DNA of 64,000 bases from Marinobacter sp. 1-4A (GCF_016597725.1 NZ_VCGY01000008.1:62001-126000); one strand, 5' to 3'; positions 8,108-18,537 are shown, counted from the stretch's first letter. Program-made: numbers and translations. The notes: generated from the sequence alone by a model not told the origin.

Positions 8108-9352
8108 ATGAGAAAGCCAACCGAAATGAAACCTGCGTCACGTATCGGGCTCGCGCTCGGCGGTGGCGGTCCATTAGGCGGTATTTATGAAATTGGCGCG
8201 CTCCGGGCGCTGGATGAAGCCTTGGATGGGCTGGATTTCAACAACCTTGATGTATACGTGGGTGTTAACTCCGGCTCGTTTGTTGCTGCAAACCTTGCGA
8301 ACCAGATGACCACCGCGCAATTGTGCCGGATTTTTGTTCGCAATGAGGCCGAGGTTCATCCTTTTCACCCGGATGTCTTCTATCGTCCGGCGCTTAAGGA
8401 AATGGCAGGGCGGCTGCTTGCGGTTCCGGGTTTGCTCACAACAGCCGTTCGTCGCTTTGTTACCAATCCCTATGACCAGAGCCTGCTGGAAGCCTTCACC
8501 ATACTGGCTCAGGCGGCGCCCGCGGGGCTATTTGATAACCAAGGCTTACACGATTACCTCAAGCGGGCTTTTTCTATGCTGGGGCGCTCGAACGACTTCC
8601 GGCAGTTGAAGCGTAGCCTGTATATCGTGGCAGCTGACGTTGAGAGCAGCGAGGCGGTGTGCTTTGGTGCTCCCGGGTTTGATCATGTGCCCATATCCAA
8701 AGCCATTCAAGCAAGCACGGCGTCTCCGGGCTTGTATGTTCCGGTGGACATAGATGGCCGGTATTATGTAGACGGAACCCTGCGCAAAGGTTTGCATGCG
8801 TCGGTTGCGTTTGAAGATGGCGCCGACTTGGTTTTTGCCGTCAACCCTCAGGTGCCCATCGATGCCAGCGCGGCCGTGCGAGCGGGCACCATGGCACCCG
8901 GGGATTTAACCCGTTCGGGTATGCCAAACCTGCTGTCGCAGATGTTCCGCACTATGGTTTACTCCCGTATGCAGTCGGGCATTGCTCATTACGCCACGGA
9001 TTATCCGAACAAGGATATTCTCCTTTTCGAGCCAACCCGGGACGACGCCAAGCTGTTTTTCTCTAACGTATTCAGTTTTCAGTCACGCCGGATGGTATGT
9101 GAGCACGCTTATCAAATGACTCGAAGTGATCTGCGTAGCCGCGCTGACGAGCTAGAGCCAAAGCTGGCGAAGTACGGAATAAAGCTAAGGCGGGATCGTT
9201 TGGAGGATGAACAGCGAACCATCAGCACCAGCCTTTATGGTGAAATGCTTCCGCTGTATGTGGCAAAGAGCAGAAAGAAAAAAGCAACGGGTAAAGGCAA
9301 GTTGGCGACCGGGTTGGAAAACGTCACCCATTTGTTTTCGAAAGCTGAATAA
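8108..9352 (+). CDS. Patatin-like phospholipase family protein with altered nucleophile motif
   Basis: The 414-residue protein has the patatin fold signatures: the oxyanion loop LALGGGGPLGG at about residues 15-25, and the Asp of the dyad in VDGT at Asp222. The nucleophile elbow, normally G-x-S-x-G, reads G-V-N-S-G-S at 52-57. Asn54 therefore occupies the position of the catalytic Ser, and a Ser follows at 55. Either the protein has lost classical lipase activity or it uses the shifted Ser. The C-terminus is basic. There is no signal peptide, so it is probably cytoplasmic or peripheral on the membrane. AAAGGAAAGG precedes the ATG. A terminator hairpin follows, and the gene converges on hslU. 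Confidence 0.85.
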   Translation: MRKPTEMKPASRIGLALGGGGPLGGIYEIGALRALDEALDGLDFNNLDVYVGVNSGSFVAANLANQMTTAQLCRIFVRNEAEVHPFHPDVFYRPALKEMAGRLLAVPGLLTTAVRRFVTNPYDQSLLEAFTILAQAAPAGLFDNQGLHDYLKRAFSMLGRSNDFRQLKRSLYIVAADVESSEAVCFGAPGFDHVPISKAIQASTASPGLYVPVDIDGRYYVDGTLRKGLHASVAFEDGADLVFAVNPQVPIDASAAVRAGTMAPGDLTRSGMPNLLSQMFRTMVYSRMQSGIAHYATDYPNKDILLFEPTRDDAKLFFSNVFSFQSRRMVCEHAYQMTRSDLRSRADELEPKLAKYGIKLRRDRLEDEQRTISTSLYGEMLPLYVAKSRKKKATGKGKLATGLENVTHLFSKAE

Positions 9353-9354
9353 AT

Positions 9355-9391
9355 CCTTGGCTCAGGCGAACAAAGCATGCCTGAGCCAAGG
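9355..9391. terminator. Hairpin between convergent patatin gene and hslU
   Basis: CCTTGGCTCAGGC at 9355-9367 pairs perfectly with GCCTGAGCCAAGG at 9379-9391 across an 11-base loop. It sits between convergent genes. The downstream T-run is short on either strand. Confidence 0.7.
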
Positions 9392-9413
9392 GCTTTCAAA
9401 CTAGATTGCCGGG

Positions 9414-10745
9414 TCAAAGAATATAGCGGCTCAGATCTTCGTCTTCCGATAGGTCTCCAAGCTTTTCATTCACGTAATCGGCAGTGACTTCAAAGGCATC
9501 GGTTACGCCATCTCCTGCATCAAATGACAGGCTTTCGAGCAGCCGCTCCAATACCGTATGAAGACGCCGGGCACCGATATTCTCTGTGGTCTCGTTTACC
9601 TTCCAGGCGATCTCTGCGATGCGAGCAATGGCTTCTTCACTGAAGGTTAGTTTAACCCCTTCCGTATTCATCAGCGCCTCATACTGCTGAACCAGCGATG
9701 CATCCGGCTCGGTGAGAATGCGCTTGAAGTCATCCGGGCTCAGTGCCTGCAGTTCGACACGAATCGGTAATCGGCCCTGCAACTCTGGAATCAGGTCCGA
9801 TGGTTTGGACAGGTGGAAGGCTCCAGAGGCAATAAATAAGATGTGATCGGTGCGAACAGAGCCGTATTTTGTGCTCACCGTGCTGCCTTCAATCAGTGGC
9901 AGTAGGTCTCTCTGAACACCTTCCCGGGACACATCGGATGAGGTGTTTTCCGAACGCTTGGCCACTTTGTCAATTTCGTCAAGAAATACAATGCCATTCT
10001 GCTCCACGGCAAGAATAGCTTTGTGCTTGATTGATTCTTCATTAACCAGCTTGGCAGCTTCTTCTTCCTTTACCCGCTTCAGGGCATCTGCCACTTTCAT
10101 CTTGCGAGGCTTGGATTTATCAGCTGCCATGTTAGAGAACATGCTCTGCAACTGATTGGTCATTTCCTCCATGCCCGGGGGAGCCATGATCTCCACGCCA
10201 GCGCTTGGGTTGCGGAGGTTAATTTCGATTTCCTTGTCATCAAGTTCACCCTCCCTCAGCTTCTTCCGGAACATTTGCCGGGTGGATGAGTCCTCAGAGG
10301 GGGCTTGGCTGTCTTCACTGAAACTTCTAGGGGGCGGCAGTAGGGCATCAAGAATGCGCTCTTCCGCTGCATCTAGCGCTCGCTCTTCGTGGCGCTTCAT
10401 TTCTTTGACGCGAAGCATTTTGACGGCCATATCCGCTAGATCGCGAATAATTGATTCAACATCGCGCCCTACGTAGCCCACCTCGGTAAATTTGGTAGCC
10501 TCCACTTTCAGGAAAGGCGCATCGGCCAGTTTCGCTAGACGGCGGGCAATTTCAGTTTTACCTACGCCAGTTGGGCCAATCATCAGGATGTTTTTGGGTG
10601 TGACCTCATCACGAAGAGTGCTGTCCAGTTGCATCCTGCGCCAGCGGTTTCTCAGAGCGATCGCCACGGCTCGCTTGGCCTCTTGCTGACCCACGATGTG
10701 TTTGTTGAGTTCGTGAACAATTTCACGGGGAGTCATTGCAGACAT
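9414..10745 (-). CDS. hslU: HslU, ATPase subunit of the HslUV protease
   Basis: AAA+ unfoldase that feeds substrates to the HslV peptidase chamber. The Walker A motif is [15 protein letters not shown] (about residue 53), Walker B is [11 protein letters not shown], and the C-terminal tail ends ...LSRYIL, as needed for docking into HslV. The I domain between the Walker motifs is charged, as usual. The length of 443 residues is normal. It lies two bases after hslV, so the pair is translated from one mRNA; the order hslV-hslU is standard. Confidence 0.96.
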   Translation of the reverse strand: MSAMTPREIVHELNKHIVGQQEAKRAVAIALRNRWRRMQLDSTLRDEVTPKNILMIGPTGVGKTEIARRLAKLADAPFLKVEATKFTEVGYVGRDVESIIRDLADMAVKMLRVKEMKRHEERALDAAEERILDALLPPPRSFSEDSQAPSEDSSTRQMFRKKLREGELDDKEIEINLRNPSAGVEIMAPPGMEEMTNQLQSMFSNMAADKSKPRKMKVADALKRVKEEEAAKLVNEESIKHKAILAVEQNGIVFLDEIDKVAKRSENTSSDVSREGVQRDLLPLIEGSTVSTKYGSVRTDHILFIASGAFHLSKPSDLIPELQGRLPIRVELQALSPDDFKRILTEPDASLVQQYEALMNTEGVKLTFSEEAIARIAEIAWKVNETTENIGARRLHTVLERLLESLSFDAGDGVTDAFEVTADYVNEKLGDLSEDEDLSRYIL

Positions 10746-10747
10746 GG

Positions 10748-11302
10748 TTACTCCGGATCAGTCGTTTTGGAGGGTGCTACGTTAGAGAGCAGTTCGATAG
10801 TGCGGTTATGATTTGTGTAAATACAGATGTCCGCCGCTATCTCCAGCCCTTTCTCTACAATGTCGTGGGCGGAAAGCTCAGTATTTTCGAGCAATGCTCG
10901 AGCGGAGGCCTGTGCGAACGGACCACCTGAGCCAATAGCGATTAGCCCGTGTTCGGGCTCGATCACATCACCATTCCCTGTGATAATCAGAGATGCGGTT
11001 TTATCTGCTACTGCCAAAAGCGCTTCCAGCTTGCGCAGTGCTCTGTCTGTACGCCAATCTTTGGCGAGCTCTACGGCTGCTCTTGTGAGGTTACCGTTGT
11101 GCTTCTCAAGCTGGGCCTCAAATCGCTCGAATAGAGTAAATGCATCCGCAGTACCACCTGCAAAACCCGCGATAACTTGCCCGTTATAGAGGCGGCGCAC
11201 CTTGCGGGCGTTGCCTTTCATCATTGTGTTTCCCAGAGAAACCTGGCCGTCGCCACCCATGGCAACTTCGTCGTCGCGTCTGACGGAAAGTATGGTAGTC
11301 AT
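10748..11302 (-). CDS. hslV: HslV, peptidase subunit of the HslUV protease
   Basis: Threonine peptidase with a proteasome-beta fold. The Thr after the initiator Met (M-TTILSVRR) becomes the N-terminal nucleophile. [31 protein letters not shown] and [13 protein letters not shown] are family hallmarks. The 184 residues include a short extra tail after the usual end. It is the first gene of hslVU. Palindrome copy 2 lies between it and the upstream FtsN-like gene, so hslVU may have its own promoter in the 236-bp gap. Confidence 0.96.
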   Translation of the reverse strand: MTTILSVRRDDEVAMGGDGQVSLGNTMMKGNARKVRRLYNGQVIAGFAGGTADAFTLFERFEAQLEKHNGNLTRAAVELAKDWRTDRALRKLEALLAVADKTASLIITGNGDVIEPEHGLIAIGSGGPFAQASARALLENTELSAHDIVEKGLEIAADICIYTNHNRTIELLSNVAPSKTTDPE

Positions 11303-11404
11303 TAGGGCTCCAATTGCCTGATAGAAATCGGTATTGGGCAGTTATGGAGGCGGTAACGGAGAATTCAAGAGGCTGTTTTCGTTAGGCGCGAATACAGCTG
11401 CGAG

Positions 11405-11513
11405 GCGGGTTTCAGGCGAGGCTTCCTGAAACCGTGCGGAGCCATGGATGGCGGAGCCGAGCGTACATGGATGTATTCACAGCGTGTTTTAGGAAGCCTC
11501 GCCTGAAACCCGC
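11405..11513. repeat. Long palindromic element, copy 2 (class A, minus orientation)
   Basis: The 28-nt arms 11405-11432 and 11486-11513 pair at 27 of 28 positions, with one possible G-U. The apex of 53 nt, read on the minus strand, starts ACGCTGTGAA and ends CTCCGCACG. It contains two small hairpins, ACATCCATGT and GCCATCCATGGC. The arm sequence differs from all the other copies except near its inner end. It lies between the FtsN-like gene and hslV, both on the minus strand. Confidence 0.88.
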
Positions 11514-11539
11514 GTACTCCATATCATTCAGGCTCGACC

Positions 11540-12172
11540 TCAACCCTGCTTAGGAACCTTCCGAATAAGCGGCTGTATGTTAATCGAAACAAGCTTGTCG
11601 ATAGCCGAACTCATTTGGCTGCGTGATGTGAACGGTCCCACATTTACCCGGTACCAGACCGAGCCACTATCAAGTTCTATGCGCTGCACCCCGGCTCTAA
11701 GACCTTGAAAAGCAATCTGTGCGCGCTGACGCTCTGCGTCTTCTTTGCTGCGAAAAGAGCCGGACTGCACCAAATAGTCAAAGTCTTGCTTGGCTGGGCC
11801 AGGCGTGTATTCCTCGACTTTTTGTGGGATAACCTCCGATTCCGGAAGCATTTCATAGAATCGGAAGCCAGGTTTTTTTTCTTCCTGTTTAGCGGCCTTG
11901 TTTGCCGGAGCTTTTGCTGACTTTTCGGCAGTTGCAGGCTGCCTTGGCCCTTCACTTGGGGGGACCGAGTTCAGGTACACAATAAAACCAATAAAGCCAC
12001 CCACCGTTGCCAGAGAAAAAATCCACTTCAAAGACAAGCCTCCCCGCTGAGAGTGGGCGGGAGCTGCTGGCTTCGTGCGCTTTTTAGGGGCCCGAGCAGC
12101 CTTCGCGGGCTTTTTCTTGGTGGCAGCTGAGGACGCGCCAGAGCGGTTTTTGCGAGCATAGTCTCGGGACAT
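11540..12172 (-). CDS. FtsN-like SPOR-domain membrane protein
   Basis: A 210-residue type II membrane protein. It has a basic cytoplasmic N-terminus rich in Lys and Ala, one transmembrane segment at about residues 50-67 (WIFSLATVGGFIGFIVYL), a proline- and lysine-rich periplasmic linker, and a C-terminal SPOR domain starting near DFDYLVQSGSF. SPOR domains bind denuded peptidoglycan at division sites. The architecture is that of FtsN, the late divisome activator. The location next to argS and upstream of hslVU matches PA5052 of Pseudomonas. It begins 9 bases after the argS stop, so it shares that transcript. The name ftsN is likely but not proven. Confidence 0.85.
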   Translation of the reverse strand: MSRDYARKNRSGASSAATKKKPAKAARAPKKRTKPAAPAHSQRGGLSLKWIFSLATVGGFIGFIVYLNSVPPSEGPRQPATAEKSAKAPANKAAKQEEKKPGFRFYEMLPESEVIPQKVEEYTPGPAKQDFDYLVQSGSFRSKEDAERQRAQIAFQGLRAGVQRIELDSGSVWYRVNVGPFTSRSQMSSAIDKLVSINIQPLIRKVPKQG

Positions 12173-12181
12173 GGTTGTTAC

Positions 12182-13867
12182 TTACATCTCTTCCGGTGCG
12201 CTTACGCCCAGCAGGTCAAGCCCATTGGCTATCACTTGTCGCACAGCGAGGTACAGGCTGATGCGGGCATCGCGCAGTGCTGTGTCTTCAATCAGCACCT
12301 TATGGGCGTTGTAGTAGGTGTGGAACTGGCCCGCCAGATCCCTCAGGTAGTGTGTGAGGTGATGGGGCTCACGCTGGGTGGCAGAGTTTGTTATCAATTC
12401 AGGGTACTTCGCCAGCTGGTTTGCTAGCTCTTTTTCCTCATCCAGCGCCAATAAAGACAGGTCGCCTAGGCATTCATTGAGTCCGCGCTCAACGCCTTCC
12501 GCCGCCAACTTCCGTAACACGCTGCATATACGAGCATGGGCATACTGGATGTAGTACACCGGGTTTTCATTGGTCTGTGAGCGGGCTAGGTCGATATCGA
12601 AGGTTAGCTGGGAGTCAACGCGTCGTGCCGCCAGAAAGAAGCGGGTAGCATCCCGGCCAACTTCATCGATTAAGTCGCGAATGGTGACATAGCTGCCAGC
12701 GCGCTTGGAAATTTTTACTTCCTGTCCGGAACGGGTGACCATCACCATCTGGTGTAGAACGTAATCCGGCCAGCCCTTCGGAATGCCAGCGTTAAGGGCC
12801 TGCAACCCGGCGCGAACCCGGGTAACCGTTGAGTGGTGATCGGCTCCCTGTTCATTGATGACGGTAGTAAAGCCGCGCTGCCACTTGTCTAGATGGTAGG
12901 CTACGTCGGGCAAAAAGTAGGTGTAGCCACCGTCTTTCTTGCGCATGACCCGGTCTTTGTCATCACCGAATTCTGTGGTTTTCAGCCACAGGGCGCCACC
13001 GTCTTCATAGGTGTAGCCGTTGTCCTGAAGGCGCTTGACCGTAGCCTCTACTTTGCCGTCCTGATACAGGGACGACTCCAAAAAATACACATCAAATTCG
13101 ACCCCAAATGCCTTTAGGTCTAAATCCTGCTCCCGGCGCAGATACGCCACCGCAAATTCCTGAATGGCAGCCTGATCGTCCGGGTTGGCGCTAGCGGTTA
13201 CTTCTCTGTCGTCAGCGGTAACGGTATCACCTGCCAGATATGCCTTGGCGACATCAGTGATGTAGTCGCCACGATAGCCATCTTCCGGCCAGTTCTCGTC
13301 CTCGGGTGTTAGTCCTTTAACGCGAGCTTGCACAGAGAGCGCCAGATTATTGATTTGGGCGCCCGCGTCGTTGTAGTAAAACTCACGGGTAACCTCGTAG
13401 CCGTTGGCCTCCAATAGACGGCTTAGGCAATCGCCAATGGCAGCGCCTCGACCGTGGCCTACATGTAGCGGCCCGGTGGGGTTGGCGGACACAAATTCCA
13501 CCTGAACTTTTTCGCCCTTGCCGCTGTTGTTGCGGCCAAATTCGCCAGCCTCGTCCAAGATTGTATTCACTATCTCGAAGGCGCTGGCGGTACTCATGAA
13601 AAAATTGATAAAACCGGGGCCTGCAATTTCGACCTTCGCCACGGCGCTGCTTTCGGGCAGTTTCTCAATAAGCATCTCAGCCAGTTTACGGGGCGAGCAC
13701 CCCGCCGTTTTTGCAGCAACCAATGCAATGTTGCAGGCGTAGTCACCGTGGGATTTATCTTTGGTGTTGCCTACTTGCGGCGAATAGGTCTGGTCGGCTG
13801 GCAGCCTGCCCTCGGATTGAAGAGCGACCAGTGCGGACTGGAGCAGATCGGAAACTGTCTCTTTCAT
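12182..13867 (-). CDS. argS: Arginyl-tRNA synthetase
   Basis: Class I synthetase that charges tRNA-Arg. The N-terminal additional domain (residues 1-110) is followed by the HIGH-type motif in [13 protein letters not shown] and the KMSKS-type motif KISKRAG. The C-terminal DALR anticodon-binding domain ends [15 protein letters not shown]. The length of 561 residues is normal. It leads a minus-strand run with the FtsN-like gene close behind; the terminator of the Ig lipoprotein gene lies upstream of it. Confidence 0.96.
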   Translation of the reverse strand: MKETVSDLLQSALVALQSEGRLPADQTYSPQVGNTKDKSHGDYACNIALVAAKTAGCSPRKLAEMLIEKLPESSAVAKVEIAGPGFINFFMSTASAFEIVNTILDEAGEFGRNNSGKGEKVQVEFVSANPTGPLHVGHGRGAAIGDCLSRLLEANGYEVTREFYYNDAGAQINNLALSVQARVKGLTPEDENWPEDGYRGDYITDVAKAYLAGDTVTADDREVTASANPDDQAAIQEFAVAYLRREQDLDLKAFGVEFDVYFLESSLYQDGKVEATVKRLQDNGYTYEDGGALWLKTTEFGDDKDRVMRKKDGGYTYFLPDVAYHLDKWQRGFTTVINEQGADHHSTVTRVRAGLQALNAGIPKGWPDYVLHQMVMVTRSGQEVKISKRAGSYVTIRDLIDEVGRDATRFFLAARRVDSQLTFDIDLARSQTNENPVYYIQYAHARICSVLRKLAAEGVERGLNECLGDLSLLALDEEKELANQLAKYPELITNSATQREPHHLTHYLRDLAGQFHTYYNAHKVLIEDTALRDARISLYLAVRQVIANGLDLLGVSAPEEM

Positions 13868-13988
13868 ACTTTCAGTTAACTCGATGATTCGGAGTGTTTG
13901 GAGACGACGGGCGTCCCGACTGTGGTCTTGGGAGACGTATTATCGGGGAAAGAGGAGGGATTCTCAATGGAGTGGGAAAGCTGGAAAA

Positions 13989-14019
13989 AACAATGCGAGC
14001 CGATTTGGCTCGCATTGTT
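13989..14019 (-). terminator. Intrinsic terminator of the Ig-domain lipoprotein gene
   Basis: Read on the minus strand, AACAATGCGAGCC and GGCTCGCATTGTT form a stem with a short loop, followed by a T-rich run. It starts about ten bases after the stop codon and separates this gene from argS. Confidence 0.85.
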
Positions 14020-14028
14020 AAGCAGGTG

Positions 14029-15930
14029 CTACTTGGTATCGAAGCAGCTTGTGCCTGTGCCATAAAGGCTTGTTTGACCACCTGGGGGATCACCGTCCTG
14101 AATGATCAAGTCATCGGCAGCGCAGCTTAGTGAGAAGTCATAATTTTCTATGCTTTCAGTGCCGCCAACTCGCACGGTTGCTGTGATTTGTGTTTCAACC
14201 CAGCCGCATACGCTTTGGGGATACTTTATTGAAAACTGACCAGAGCCGTCTGATTGGGTTACCAGCGAGGATACTGTTGTCGTGGCCGGATTAGTGGGTG
14301 TAAGTATTCCGTCGCGATTAAAGTCTTCACCTGAGTCTAGTATCCCGTTTTTATTGAGATCCTCGTTTGGACAAAAGCCTGACACTTCGGGTGGGTTCCC
14401 TGATGGCACGCTCGTGATGACTCGCCTCCAAAACTTGGAAAAAGTGTCGTCAATCCAGCGCCCTTTGGCGTAGCCCACTGGCAGTACGCTAAGCTCAACG
14501 ACGGCGCTTTCTACAGGCGCTCCATTTGCATCCGTCACTATGGCAACAAACTCTTTAAGGTAGCTGGCTTCATCTGGCTCTTGAATCGAGTTACCTGTTC
14601 CGATTACGACACGTAGGGCTCTTCGGGCTACAGTCATCGAGAGCGTTCCAGCGACGCTGCTGTTGTCAGCTGCTGAGGCTCGGATCACAACTCCGTTCCG
14701 CGCACTGATAGATTGCCCTGCTGTATAGGTGGTAGAAACGCGGCCTAGGCTGTCGGTCAATCCGGTGCTCGACGATAAGTTACCGCTACTGCCGTCGGCA
14801 ATAATCTGAAAGTTGACTAGCTGATTTTTTACCAGATTATTGTTTTGATCTCGAACTACCGCCAGAACTTCGGTGGTCTCACCAAGATCGAGCTGTGTTT
14901 TTGTTGCTTGTACGTCAATTGCATTGGCAGTGACGGCCACAAATTCGAAGGTACGCTCAGTGGACAAACCTGAGTCGAGGGTTGTTGCGGTGATTGTTGT
15001 AGGGCCTGAGATGTTTGAGCTAATGCGAACGGAAGCCTGACCGTTTGACAAGGTCACCAAGCCATCAGCTGGCTGCAGAGTACCTCGAGTGCTGCTAAAA
15101 CGAACGGTGCGACCGTCAACAGGTACGTTGTCAGACTCCCAATTCAGCGTAATTGTTTGTGGTGTGTTCAGGTTGATTTCAGTTGCAGCCGCTGGTGATG
15201 CGAAGACAAAGGACTCAGGAGAGATGGAGATAGTTTTGGTAGCCTCGACTCTACTTTCGCCAGAGAATGCCGATACGGTTATAACGTCTTCTCCACTAGT
15301 CTCAGCGCTCAGTTGAATATCTACAACGCCATCATTTGTTGTGAGATTAGATGATGTGACCGTGCTGGTGTTAGTCGTGACGGTCACGCTCTGGTTGCTT
15401 ATGCCATCCCCATTGCCGTCACTAAGAGTGATTCTGTAGTTGACAGAGTCCCCCAACGATACGGCGCTGGGGCCTGCGATAGATATGGATGATCCCAAAA
15501 TGGTGATCTCCACTGAATCGCTTTTGCCACCTGCGCTAACGCTGACAGTGTTCGTTCTGTTCCTTGCATCGTCCGAGGTGCTCAGAATCGCTGTCGCCGT
15601 GCCAGACTCGTCTGTAGTGGGGTTGTCCACGCGCAGAGTGCCATTGTTGTTGACCGAAAACTGGACCGGCACACCGGGAAGCAAAATTCCATTGGGATCT
15701 TTAACCAAAGCGGTTAAGGTCGATGTGGCTCCTGAGGACGTGCCAATCTGAACCGGGCTTGCCAGAAGCTGAACTGATCCTACGTTGGCTACCTCATCAG
15801 GTGTGCCTCCACCATTTCCTGAACCATCACCTCCGGCTAGAGGCGTAGAGCTATCGTCACCACCGCCACAGGCCACCAAAAAAAGTGCAAGCGACAAAGC
15901 GAGCACACGCGCAAGGAATTTCCCTGACAT
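14029..15930 (-). CDS. Lipoprotein with about five Ig-like (Big-type) domains
   Basis: A secreted lipoprotein of 633 residues. The signal peptide ends in the lipobox LFLVAC with Cys21, followed by GGGDD, which suggests outer-membrane sorting. A glycine-rich spacer leads to about five consecutive immunoglobulin-like beta repeats (roughly 50-150, 150-240, 240-335, 335-440 and 440 onward), resembling the bacterial Ig-like domains of invasin/intimin-type proteins. The last domain contains a calcium-binding-like segment, DLNKNGILDSGEDFNRDG. GGAG stands eight bases before the ATG. The gene sits between argS and priA, where Pseudomonas has none, and its base composition looks more A/T-rich than its neighbours. 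The role could be adhesion or cell-surface structure; this is inference from domain type only. Confidence 0.8.
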   Translation of the reverse strand: MSGKFLARVLALSLALFLVACGGGDDSSTPLAGGDGSGNGGGTPDEVANVGSVQLLASPVQIGTSSGATSTLTALVKDPNGILLPGVPVQFSVNNNGTLRVDNPTTDESGTATAILSTSDDARNRTNTVSVSAGGKSDSVEITILGSSISIAGPSAVSLGDSVNYRITLSDGNGDGISNQSVTVTTNTSTVTSSNLTTNDGVVDIQLSAETSGEDVITVSAFSGESRVEATKTISISPESFVFASPAAATEINLNTPQTITLNWESDNVPVDGRTVRFSSTRGTLQPADGLVTLSNGQASVRISSNISGPTTITATTLDSGLSTERTFEFVAVTANAIDVQATKTQLDLGETTEVLAVVRDQNNNLVKNQLVNFQIIADGSSGNLSSSTGLTDSLGRVSTTYTAGQSISARNGVVIRASAADNSSVAGTLSMTVARRALRVVIGTGNSIQEPDEASYLKEFVAIVTDANGAPVESAVVELSVLPVGYAKGRWIDDTFSKFWRRVITSVPSGNPPEVSGFCPNEDLNKNGILDSGEDFNRDGILTPTNPATTTVSSLVTQSDGSGQFSIKYPQSVCGWVETQITATVRVGGTESIENYDFSLSCAADDLIIQDGDPPGGQTSLYGTGTSCFDTK

Positions 15931-16146
15931 TTTATAATCTCCAGTTCTCGTTTACAGCACGTTCCTTTGGCAGTTCGTTTCTCTCTAAAAGAACGGATAA
16001 AGAGAGAATCGCAACCTCAGGTTGTTGCTGGCATTTTAAGCGTATCGTAAAAATAATAGCACAGTATCCGCAACGGCAATCCTTTGCAGTACAGTTTTAT
16101 GCAAAGGAATGTAACAGTTTGAACGCCGAGGACTGGGTCACACTAT
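15931..16146. other. Intergenic region between priA and the Ig lipoprotein gene
   Basis: 216 bases with no supported gene. It must hold the promoter of the lipoprotein gene, but I could not pick a convincing -35/-10 pair. No repeat of the palindromic family is present. Confidence 0.5.
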
Positions 16147-18321
16147 TTAGCCTGTTTCCTGAGGGTCCACATCAATCATCCATTTTGCGCCTTTGGGGGT
16201 TCTTTGCTCTTCGAGAGTTTGGCAAATTCTACTCAATAAACTGTTTAGACGCTTCCGGTTATCTGTATTCAGAACAAGTTGCGCTCGGTGCCTGTCTGCT
16301 CGTCGTGCGATGAGCGCGGGCAGAGGCCCCCAAATTTCTATACCGGGCGCCTTTGCGAGGCGCTTTATGCCATCCAATATCTGTAGGCTTTGTTCCATGG
16401 TATCCGCCTCGGCCCGGAAGATTGCCATGGCGCGGAAGGGTGGAAACATCCCAGTTTCGCGTTCAGCAAGAAGCTGGTCGGCCATGGCTAGATAGCGGCC
16501 ATTGCACAGTGCCCTGAGGAGAGGGTGGTCGCTATGGCAGGTTTGTACAACCACTTTGCCAGCTTTCGTTCCGCGCCCGGCTCGACCGCTCACTTGGAGC
16601 AATGTTTGTATCAGCTGCTCTGGCGCCCGAAAATCTACGCTGAAAAGTCCGCCATCCGCATTGATTACAACCACCAAAGTTACATCCGGAAAGTCGTGGC
16701 CTTTAGCGAGCATCTGGGTGCCAACGAGGATGCAAGGCTCTCCGGTATTCACTTGTTGCAGAATAGTTTGAATGCTGCCCTTTCGCTGGGTGCTGTCGCG
16801 ATCTACTCGAACGATAGGGGTAGTGGGGAAGTTGGAGGCTAGGATATCCTCAGTTTGCTCTGTGCCTTGGCCGACGGGCTTGAAGGCCTCGCTTTTGCAC
16901 GCCGGACAAGTCTCCGTTGCTGCTGTTTGATAGTCGCAGTGGTGGCACCGCATGGCTCGGTCGCGCCGATGGTAGGTGAGTCGTGTGTCGCAGCGCGGGC
17001 ACTCGACCATGTGGCCGCAGTCGAAACACATCATCACAGGAGCAAAGCCGCGACGATTGACGAATACAAGTGCTTGATTGCCTTTTTCTAATGTTTGTTG
17101 GAGTGCCTGCAAGGCAGGGCGGGAGAGCCCGCCCTCCAAAGGGCGGCTACGTATGTCCAACAAGCTGATCGATGGAGGTAGCGCTGCACCTGCGCGTTCT
17201 TCTAGCCGGATAAGCCGGTATTTGCCATTCAAGGCGTTATGATAGGACTCCAGCGAGGGTGTGGCTGAGCCAAGAATGACCGGACATTGGTTTAAGTGGG
17301 CGCGATAGACGGCAACATCCCTACCGGAGTAGCGAAAACCCTCGCCTTGTTTGTATGAGCTGTCGTGTTCTTCGTCGACGATCAGCGTTTTTAGTGCTTT
17401 AAATGGAAGTAGAACGGCTGATCGGGTGCCGATCAGTATTATGGGTTCGCCGTTGCGAATTTTAAGCCATACGCTTAGGCGCTCGCTGTCGTTCAGGGCG
17501 GAGTGCCATACCAGAATGCGTTCGCCAAAATAGCGTTTGAAGCGGGCAACGGTTTGCGGAGTTAGATTGATTTCGGGAACCAACACCAGCGCTTGCCCAT
17601 CTGCGGTTAGGTTCTCTTTTAGGTAGTGCAGGTAAATCTCTGTTTTGCCGCTACCGGTTATTCCATATAAGAGGGTGGCGCTGAAGCCGTCATCTGGCGA
17701 TGGAAGTTGGCAGGCTGCCGCCATTTGTGCCGGAGATAACGTAGGCGCTGTAATCTCTTCTTTATAAAGCTGGCTTTGGGAGCTTATATCTGGGGCTGTT
17801 GCAGGTTTGAGCAGGTCTTTATCGTGCAAAGCCTTCAATTGCGCGCGGGTGAAGCCAGCTTTGACGATCTCGCTGCCTTTTACTCCCTGAACATGCAGGC
17901 TTACCCAGTCCCACAGGCTTTTTTGCTTATAAGCGGTTGCGGGCAGTATCGCGCCGTTGCCGCAGGCTTGCCATCGATCCTCACTTTTCTCGAGAGCTGG
18001 CCTGCCCCGGCGTAGCGCGGGAGGCAGTGCTGTGAACAAACACTCGCCGAGCGGGTGTTGGTAATAGTCGCTCGCCCAGCTCAAGAGTTGGAAGGTTTCG
18101 CTCGGCAGAGCTGGCCATTCTTCTAAAACGCTTTGCACGGGTTTGAGTGTAATTCCTTCTGGCGGTGCAACATCTGTTTCCACCACCAAGCCCACTGCCT
18201 GCTGGCGCCCGAAAGGAATCTTTACGCGCTGGCCGGGTGCTAGTGTGACGCCCTCTGGCACACTATAGTCAAAGAGCCTTCTTAGTGGCCGATTCAGCGC
18301 AATGCGGGCGGTTGATGGCAC
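16147..18321 (-). CDS. priA: Primosomal protein N' (replication restart helicase PriA)
   Basis: Superfamily 2 helicase that reloads the replisome at stalled forks. The N-terminal 3'-DNA-binding domain (RIALNRPLRRLFDYSVP) precedes the helicase core: Walker A GITGSGKTEIYLH, Walker B DEEHDSSYKQ and motif III GSATPSLES. The zinc-binding insert has paired cysteines (CFDCGH, CPRCDT, CHHCDY, CPACKS). The C-terminal part continues with VSGRAGRG. The length of 724 residues is normal. The start is a GTG at 18321. It is divergent from rpmE, as in Pseudomonas. Confidence 0.95.
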   Translation of the reverse strand: MPSTARIALNRPLRRLFDYSVPEGVTLAPGQRVKIPFGRQQAVGLVVETDVAPPEGITLKPVQSVLEEWPALPSETFQLLSWASDYYQHPLGECLFTALPPALRRGRPALEKSEDRWQACGNGAILPATAYKQKSLWDWVSLHVQGVKGSEIVKAGFTRAQLKALHDKDLLKPATAPDISSQSQLYKEEITAPTLSPAQMAAACQLPSPDDGFSATLLYGITGSGKTEIYLHYLKENLTADGQALVLVPEINLTPQTVARFKRYFGERILVWHSALNDSERLSVWLKIRNGEPIILIGTRSAVLLPFKALKTLIVDEEHDSSYKQGEGFRYSGRDVAVYRAHLNQCPVILGSATPSLESYHNALNGKYRLIRLEERAGAALPPSISLLDIRSRPLEGGLSRPALQALQQTLEKGNQALVFVNRRGFAPVMMCFDCGHMVECPRCDTRLTYHRRDRAMRCHHCDYQTAATETCPACKSEAFKPVGQGTEQTEDILASNFPTTPIVRVDRDSTQRKGSIQTILQQVNTGEPCILVGTQMLAKGHDFPDVTLVVVINADGGLFSVDFRAPEQLIQTLLQVSGRAGRGTKAGKVVVQTCHSDHPLLRALCNGRYLAMADQLLAERETGMFPPFRAMAIFRAEADTMEQSLQILDGIKRLAKAPGIEIWGPLPALIARRADRHRAQLVLNTDNRKRLNSLLSRICQTLEEQRTPKGAKWMIDVDPQETG

Positions 18322-18537
18322 CGGGTAATCCTTTAATGGTTTATGCGTATGGGGCAGGATTCATGCACCTGCAAAGCTTGCCTGCCAAGATAATTGCAAG
18401 TAAGATTCGCGGTCTGTTTGCGGCAGGGCATGGATTGTGCCCCGTCTTCTCCATTGATTCAAACATGCGGTGCCTGACGCCAGAGCTCAAATAAGAGCCC
18501 CGCGATCAGGTGGCGGCATGACCCACAGAGGTTCGCC

